Shown: piece by piece, positions 24,028-28,324 of the stretch
Numbering within the stretch: position 1 is the first letter of the stretch
Layout: each line of letters begins with the position of its first letter
Program-made: the position numbers and the translations under genes
Notes under the pieces: model-generated
The model's database searches: none
Told to the model about the DNA's origin: nothing
What the model saw: the letters and a program-made list of their open reading frames with translations, nothing else
Assembly (NCBI GenBank): GCA_038106885.1
Contig: JAYNFX010000019.1
Coordinates: 1 to 28,324, forward strand
Direction of reading: 5' to 3'
Source: UBA3537 sp038106885
Lineage (GTDB): Bacteria > Bacteroidota > Bacteroidia > Flavobacteriales > Flavobacteriaceae
DNA: 28,324 bases

Positions 24028-24047
24028 ATAATTTATTTAAAATGTTA

Positions 24048-24950
24048 TTAGAAAATCTTATTAATAATGAGTTCTGGATCAAGTAAAACAATACTAAAAA
24101 CCCCAACTAAAATTAATAACTTTAAAAGTATATGTATTAATGTATATTGTTTACGCTCTTTTGCTGTCCATACAAAAAATAGCAATATCAAAAGGTATAT
24201 TGATGCTCCAACGAAAAATGTAAACATCATACTAATATCAAAATAAAATATTAGTAAAATGGAAACTAAACAATTAATAAGAATCATAACACTAATAATC
24301 CATTTAGTTGAATATTCACCATAAATAACAGCTACAGTTTTATAATTTAATGTAAAATCTCCCTTAATATTTTCAATTGATTTAATCAATTCTTTTATCG
24401 CTAAAATCAGAAATAAATAAAATCCAAATACAAAAATCAATAAATTATAATTTTTAAAGTAAAGCAAAATTGCAAAAAATGGAGTCACAGATAATAAAGC
24501 TGATGTAATGTTTCCAATAATTGGTAATTTTTTAATCTTATGTGAGTATAACCAAATTAAAAACATATATCCCCCAAAAAAAAGCGAAGCACGAATTGAT
24601 ATGATAAATGAGAGAAATAAAACTAATCCGTTTAAAATAAAATATAAATAAAGCTTTGTTTTTTGACTAATAATTCTGTCAATAAACAATTTATTTGGAC
24701 GATTAATTAAATCTTTTTCTTGGTCATAAAAATTATTAATTATATAGCCAGAGCCAATAACTCCAATAGTTGAAAAGACAATAATTAAAAGTACAGGGTC
24801 AAAAATAACTTTTGCATAATGTTTGTCATGAGCAAGAATAAAAACAGAAGTAAGATATTGTGCTAAAACAATTAAAAAAATATTATGGACACGAACAACT
24901 GAAAAAACACTAAATAATTTTAGTAATATATTTTTTTTATTTCTAAACAT
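24048..24950 (-). CDS. UbiA-family prenyltransferase
   Basis: A 300-residue integral membrane prenyltransferase from the ATG at 24948-24950. An upstream TTG overlapping the kinase gene would add 9 residues, but the ATG gives the usual start. About nine helices. The first Asp-rich motif is NNFYDQEKD (72-80), an NDxxDxxxD type with N for the first D. The second, normally KDxEDxxGD, reads KSIENIKGD (190-198), so two aspartates are replaced by Ser and Asn. Flavobacterial members at this locus are often annotated as (geranylgeranyl)glyceryl-phosphate prenyltransferases. The position next to mevalonate genes supports a polyprenyl-diphosphate donor. The acceptor is unknown. Confidence 0.85.
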   Translation of the reverse strand: MFRNKKNILLKLFSVFSVVRVHNIFLIVLAQYLTSVFILAHDKHYAKVIFDPVLLIIVFSTIGVIGSGYIINNFYDQEKDLINRPNKLFIDRIISQKTKLYLYFILNGLVLFLSFIISIRASLFFGGYMFLIWLYSHKIKKLPIIGNITSALLSVTPFFAILLYFKNYNLLIFVFGFYLFLILAIKELIKSIENIKGDFTLNYKTVAVIYGEYSTKWIISVMILINCLVSILLIFYFDISMMFTFFVGASIYLLILLFFVWTAKERKQYTLIHILLKLLILVGVFSIVLLDPELIINKIF

Positions 24951-24960
24951 CCGTTTGGCT

Positions 24961-25890
24961 TTAGAAAGTATAAACAACCTCTAATTTATGGCCAGAAAGT
25001 GAATTTTGTGCTTTTTCTATGTTTTCAGTAAAACCGAGGATGTAACCGCCTCCGCCAGAACCACAAAGTTTTAAGTAATAATCATTTGATTCTATACCAG
25101 ATGCCCAAAGTTTATGAAACTTTTTAGGGATCATAGGTTTAAAGTGGTTTAAAACAACTTTAGATAACTGTTTAGTATTATAAAATAGTGATTTAAGATC
25201 ACCGTTTAAGAAATTATCAACGCAAGCATCAGTGTGTCTGATAAATTGACTTTTTATCATTTTTCTGAAACCTTCCTCTTTCATTTTTTTCATAAAAATT
25301 TCTACCATCGGCGCTGTTTCTCCAATAACACCACTGTCTAGCAAAAATACTGCTCCTTTTCCAGTTTTATTTTGAGAAGGAATTCCAGTAGCTTGGATAT
25401 TATTATTTGAAGAAATTAAAATTGGAAGACTTAGATAACTATTTAATGGATCTAAACCAGAAGATTTACCGTGAAAAAAAGATTCCATTTCTGAAAAAAC
25501 TGATTTTAATTTCAAAAGTTTTTGTCTTGTAAGGTTTTCAAGAACAGTTATCTTATTTAAAGCATAACAATCATAAATTGCTGCAACTAATGCACCGCTA
25601 CTTCCAACTCCATAGCCCTTAGGAATTGATGAATCAAAATACAATCCTTTTGATAAATCAGTAGTCATTTTTTTAAAATCAAAAGAAACTAAATTTTCAT
25701 TAATTGTTTTAAGAAACTTTTGGTAATTTAATAGAACAGCATTTGATTCTTTAGATTGTTTAGAACTATTAATACCATACTTTAATGCACCTTTATAGTA
25801 GTTGTAAGGAATTGAAAGACCTTTGGAATCTTTGATGATGCCATACTCACCAAACAATAAAATTTTAGAATAAAAAAGAGGTCCTTTCAT
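24961..25890 (-). CDS. GHMP kinase, mevalonate kinase-like (GYDIA family)
   Basis: A 309-residue GHMP-superfamily kinase. The N-terminus SKILLFGEYGIIKDSKGLSIPY (8-29) is the GEY start typical of the flavobacterial GYDIA group. The ATP-binding loop is PKGYGVGSSGALVAAIYDC (about 94-112), and the third GHMP motif KLCGSGGGGYILGF is near the C-terminus. It probably phosphorylates mevalonate or phosphomevalonate in the isoprenoid pathway. The location between mvaD and ubiA supports this, but which of the two steps it catalyses cannot be read from sequence. The start is ATG at 25888-25890, 38 nt after the mvaD stop, with an exact -7 element upstream. Confidence 0.88.
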   Translation of the reverse strand: MKGPLFYSKILLFGEYGIIKDSKGLSIPYNYYKGALKYGINSSKQSKESNAVLLNYQKFLKTINENLVSFDFKKMTTDLSKGLYFDSSIPKGYGVGSSGALVAAIYDCYALNKITVLENLTRQKLLKLKSVFSEMESFFHGKSSGLDPLNSYLSLPILISSNNNIQATGIPSQNKTGKGAVFLLDSGVIGETAPMVEIFMKKMKEEGFRKMIKSQFIRHTDACVDNFLNGDLKSLFYNTKQLSKVVLNHFKPMIPKKFHKLWASGIESNDYYLKLCGSGGGGYILGFTENIEKAQNSLSGHKLEVVYTF

Positions 25891-25913
25891 TTGTACAGAA
25901 GCACTTTATTAAA

Positions 25914-25921
25914 CAAATATA
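25914..25921 (-). promoter_or_regulatory. -7 promoter element before the GHMP kinase
   Basis: TATATTTG on the minus strand, 23 nt before the kinase ATG, is an exact TAnnTTTG match. No TTG at the proper distance, so it may be an internal operon promoter. Confidence 0.35.
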
Positions 25922-25928
25922 ACAAAAT

Positions 25929-27002
25929 TTAGATCCTTCGAGCTCCATTTCCAACATGATCATTAATAAATTGGCCATCTTGACAATATTTGGCTAAATT
26001 ATTATCAATGAATTTATTGACTTCTGATGCATTTGATTTTGGGTATAGAACGTGTACGTTAGCTCCAGCATCTAATGTGAAACAAACTGGAATTTGAGTA
26101 GAATCCCTAAAATCCCAAATTTCATTTATTATGCTTATAGTATTAGGTTTCATTAGAATAAAATAAGGATCACTACACATCATCATGGCATGTAATGTTA
26201 AAGCTTCTGATTCAACAATTTTTATAAATTCAAATAAATCTCCGGACTTTATAACTGGTATGAGTTGACTTAAATGTTTATTTGCTTGATTAAACCGCTG
26301 AGAAGCAAATGGATGATTGTGCATTAAATTATGTCCAATTGAACTACTAACTTGCTTTTCAGTTTTATCAACAAGCAAAATGGTATCTTGATAGTCGTTA
26401 AAAACTGGGTGAACATCACTAGGGAACTTAATTCCTAATAAATCACTGCTCTGCTTTATGTCCTTGTGTTGCCCCCAAACAACCAACCCCCCATCAATAC
26501 TTCTACATGCACTTCCAGAGCCAAGGCGTGCTAAAAAAGAGGCTTTACGATTGATATAATTTGAGCTTATGCTCTCATACAATAGTAATTCGAACTGCAC
26601 AATGCATAAGGCTAATGCGCTAAAACCTGATGCAGAAGAAGCAATACCTGAGCTGTGTGGAAAAGTATTATTTGTATTTATTTCCATGTCATATAATTCG
26701 AGATATGGACAATAACAGGCTATACGTTTAAAAAAACTTTCAATCTTCAGATTAAAACTATTTTTTAAAATTCCATCTAAGAAAACCTTAAATGAAAAGC
26801 CTTTAGAGTTTTTTTTCTGAAATGTGATTGTTGTTGTTGTTTTACAATTATTAAGTGTAAAACTGATTGAGGGATTTGAAGGAATCTGAGTGCTTTTTTT
26901 ACCCCAATATTTAACCAAAGCTATATTGCTTGGTGCCATACAACTTACGATAGCCTTATCAATAAGTTCAAATTTTTTCTTTGGGATAAATTCTATGGCC
27001 AT
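25929..27002 (-). CDS. mvaD: Diphosphomevalonate decarboxylase
   Basis: A 357-residue cytoplasmic enzyme that uses ATP to convert mevalonate diphosphate to isopentenyl diphosphate, the last dedicated mevalonate-pathway step. Diagnostic blocks: APSNIALVKYWGK (about 23-35), PSNPSISFTLNN (40-51), PHSSGIASSASGFSALALC (about 114-132), RLGSGSACRSIDGGLVVWG (about 154-172) and the C-terminal FTLDAGANVHVLYP with the catalytic aspartate. Length is normal for the bacterial form. The start is ATG at 27000-27002. It is 50 nt downstream of the flavoprotein gene and is followed by the GHMP kinase. Confidence 0.95.
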   Translation of the reverse strand: MAIEFIPKKKFELIDKAIVSCMAPSNIALVKYWGKKSTQIPSNPSISFTLNNCKTTTTITFQKKNSKGFSFKVFLDGILKNSFNLKIESFFKRIACYCPYLELYDMEINTNNTFPHSSGIASSASGFSALALCIVQFELLLYESISSNYINRKASFLARLGSGSACRSIDGGLVVWGQHKDIKQSSDLLGIKFPSDVHPVFNDYQDTILLVDKTEKQVSSSIGHNLMHNHPFASQRFNQANKHLSQLIPVIKSGDLFEFIKIVESEALTLHAMMMCSDPYFILMKPNTISIINEIWDFRDSTQIPVCFTLDAGANVHVLYPKSNASEVNKFIDNNLAKYCQDGQFINDHVGNGARRI

Positions 27003-27021
27003 GTAGCTGAAATTTTAACAA

Positions 27022-27029
27022 CAAATATA
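27022..27029 (-). promoter_or_regulatory. -7 promoter element for mvaD
   Basis: TATATTTG on the minus strand, 19 nt before the mvaD ATG, matches TAnnTTTG. A TTG element is not obvious upstream. Confidence 0.35.
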
Positions 27030-27052
27030 CTAACTAACTTCGATTTGATTTA

Positions 27053-28264
27053 TTATTTGCTTAAATTATGTGAAGCTATGTATGCACCTGTCCATGCATT
27101 TTGAAAATTAAATCCACCTGTTACACCATCAATATTTAAAATCTCACCGCAAAAAAATAGATTTTTATACTTTTTTGATTCAAAAGTTTTAAAGTTAATT
27201 TCTTTTAAATCTATACCACCTGCGGTAACAAACTCCTCTTTAAACGTGCTTTTACCGTGAACTTTAAAAATTCCTGATGTTAGCTCTTCAGAAAGTTTTT
27301 GAATTTGAATTTTATTTATCTCAGCCCATCTTAATGAATGGTTCCTTAAAGTATAATATATTAATTTTCGCCAGAGTCTTTTAGGTAAATCAAATAAAGG
27401 AGTGTTTACAACATATTTTTTAGACATAAGTAGTTTATTTTTCAATAAAAAATTTTGACAGTCAATTAAACCAGTCCCAATAAAATTTATCTTTATTTCA
27501 AAATTATAATTCATTTTAAAAAAATCAATAGCACCAAATGCTGAAAGCTTCAAAATTGACGGAGCACTCATTCCTGAATGAGTAATCAAAAGTGGCCCTT
27601 CAGACTTCAAACTGGTTCCAACAACTTCTACAGAAACTTTTTTTACAACAACCCCAGGAATATCTTTAATGCGTTCGTCATCAATATCAAAAGTAAAGAG
27701 TGAGGGTACGGGTTCAATAATAGTTAAGCCAATTGTCTTTAATAATTTCCAAATTTTGGGATTACTCCCTGTTGAAATCAATAATTTATGACAATAAAAA
27801 TCGGCTTTATTAGTTTGAATATTCCAACCATTTTTTTCTGAACTAAACGAACGAACAGAATGATTTTTTTTTAATTCTACTCCATATGCCTTTGCCTCAT
27901 TTAAAAAGCAATCAATAATTGTTTGGGAAGAATTAGAAACTGGAAAAACTCGACCATCCCCCTCAATTTTTAATGGGACTCCTCTAGATTCAAACCAATC
28001 CATTACATCTCCAGTCATAAAGGAGCAAAAGGGCCCTTTTAATTCTTTTTCTCCTCGAGGATAATTCTTCACTAAGTAATCTGGAATAAACTCAGCATGT
28101 GTTACATTACAACGACCTCCACCAGATATTTTTACTTTTGATAAAACTGCATTCCCACGCTCCAAAATTGCAACCTTTAGATTTGGATTTAATCTTGCAG
28201 TATTTATTGCAGCAAAAAAACCAGCTGCACCACCTCCAACGACTATAATATCATATTTAAACAT
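27053..28264 (-). CDS. NAD(P)/FAD-dependent oxidoreductase, BaiN/YhiN (HI0933) family
   Basis: A 403-residue flavoprotein of the HI0933/YhiN family. The N-terminal dinucleotide-binding fold is DIIVVGGGAAGFFAAINTA (5-23), with an acid at the end of the second strand (ILERG). ISGGGRCNVTHAEF (47-60) is the family signature. The C-terminal VTAGGIDLKEI and FCGEILNIDGVTGGFNFQNAWTGAYIA block closes the FAD site. Family members are cytoplasmic and mostly of unknown physiological role; a BaiN homologue has been linked to bile-acid metabolism, but nothing here supports that. The start is ATG at 28262-28264. A strong terminator lies just upstream and a -7 element ends only 4 nt before the start codon. 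Confidence 0.9.
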   Translation of the reverse strand: MFKYDIIVVGGGAAGFFAAINTARLNPNLKVAILERGNAVLSKVKISGGGRCNVTHAEFIPDYLVKNYPRGEKELKGPFCSFMTGDVMDWFESRGVPLKIEGDGRVFPVSNSSQTIIDCFLNEAKAYGVELKKNHSVRSFSSEKNGWNIQTNKADFYCHKLLISTGSNPKIWKLLKTIGLTIIEPVPSLFTFDIDDERIKDIPGVVVKKVSVEVVGTSLKSEGPLLITHSGMSAPSILKLSAFGAIDFFKMNYNFEIKINFIGTGLIDCQNFLLKNKLLMSKKYVVNTPLFDLPKRLWRKLIYYTLRNHSLRWAEINKIQIQKLSEELTSGIFKVHGKSTFKEEFVTAGGIDLKEINFKTFESKKYKNLFFCGEILNIDGVTGGFNFQNAWTGAYIASHNLSK

Positions 28265-28268
28265 TATT

Positions 28269-28276
28269 CAAAATTA
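28269..28276 (-). promoter_or_regulatory. -7 promoter element for the flavoprotein gene
   Basis: TAATTTTG on the minus strand matches TAnnTTTG and ends 4 nt before the ATG, so a transcript from it would be leaderless. The T run of the upstream terminator overlaps the first base of this element. Confidence 0.35.
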
Positions 28277-28277
28277 A

Positions 28278-28307
28278 AAAAAGCTTCTCAAATTTGAGAA
28301 GCTTTTT
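28278..28307. terminator. Perfect 30-nt palindromic terminator
   Basis: The 30 bases are fully self-complementary (15-bp arms, core GCTTCTC/GAGAAGC flanked by A5 and T5). On the minus strand they are followed by more T (a 7-T run, 28276-28282). It probably ends the transcript of whatever precedes the flavoprotein gene on the minus strand. Confidence 0.75.
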
Positions 28308-28312
28308 GAAAG

Positions 28313-28324
28313 TGCGGGCGGAGA
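28313..28324 (-). tRNA. Possible 3' end of a tRNA (runs off window)
   Basis: On the minus strand the last bases read TCTC-CGCCCGC-A: they could be the end of a T-stem, a 7-nt acceptor 3' strand and discriminator A, followed 5 nt later by a terminator. Only 12 nt are visible, so the type cannot be named. Confidence 0.3.

Noticed and set aside
1..28324. CRISPR arrays, IS elements, prophage or rRNA genes
   Set aside because: No regularly spaced repeats, transposases, integrases, phage proteins or rRNA-like stretches were seen on either strand.

Overview
The window is AT-rich, gene-dense chromosomal DNA from a member of the Bacteroidota, most likely a marine Flavobacteriaceae bacterium. The evidence is: core genes in arrangements typical of flavobacteria; a type IX secretion (T9SS) C-terminal sorting domain; a mevalonate-type isoprenoid operon with a GYDIA-like GHMP kinase; matches to the Bacteroidota promoter (TTG, then TAnnTTTG) in front of many genes; and no convincing Shine-Dalgarno sites. 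A run of 100 N at 14511-14610 is flanked by the same 55 bases on both sides. It looks like an unmerged contig overlap rather than missing biology.

Layout. Positions 1-13300 are housekeeping: the start of era (minus), fbp (minus), a divergent GNAT acetyltransferase plus aspartate kinase pair (plus), then a long minus-strand series: a D-2-hydroxyacid dehydrogenase, mgtE, rsmA, a DUF4286 protein, a TPR lipoprotein/secreted protein-like gene, serS, ribF, pth, rplY/ctc and prs. A plus-strand tRNA-Leu(CAA) follows. Positions 13362-16311 are accessory: a secreted SGNH/CE6-type carbohydrate esterase, a MerC-domain membrane protein split by the assembly gap, and a T9SS-exported protein with two tandem binding-domain-like repeats.

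Positions 16498-23319 form a plus-strand cluster. It starts with a tight arsenosugar-type unit (AhpD-like peroxidase-like protein, radical SAM ArsS, CofC-like glycosyltransferase, purine-nucleoside phosphorylase). It continues through a MerT-like three-helix protein with its own promoter match into a glycan trio: a DPM/DPG-like GT2, a cellulose/mannan-synthase-like membrane GT2 and a GT-C multi-spanning transferase. No arsenite methyltransferase (ArsM) is in the window.

Positions 23284-28264 are a minus-strand operon-like series: a BaiN/YhiN-type flavoprotein, mvaD, a mevalonate-kinase-like GHMP kinase, a UbiA prenyltransferase and an RluB/RluF-family pseudouridine synthase. The last has lost its catalytic aspartate and several other conserved residues, so it looks like a pseudoenzyme. 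The window ends in a perfect 30-nt palindromic terminator and what may be the 3' end of a minus-strand tRNA.

The most interesting points are the predicted catalytically dead pseudouridine synthase, the arsenosugar cluster linked to PNP and Mer-type membrane proteins, and the reconstruction of the merC-like gene across the false gap.
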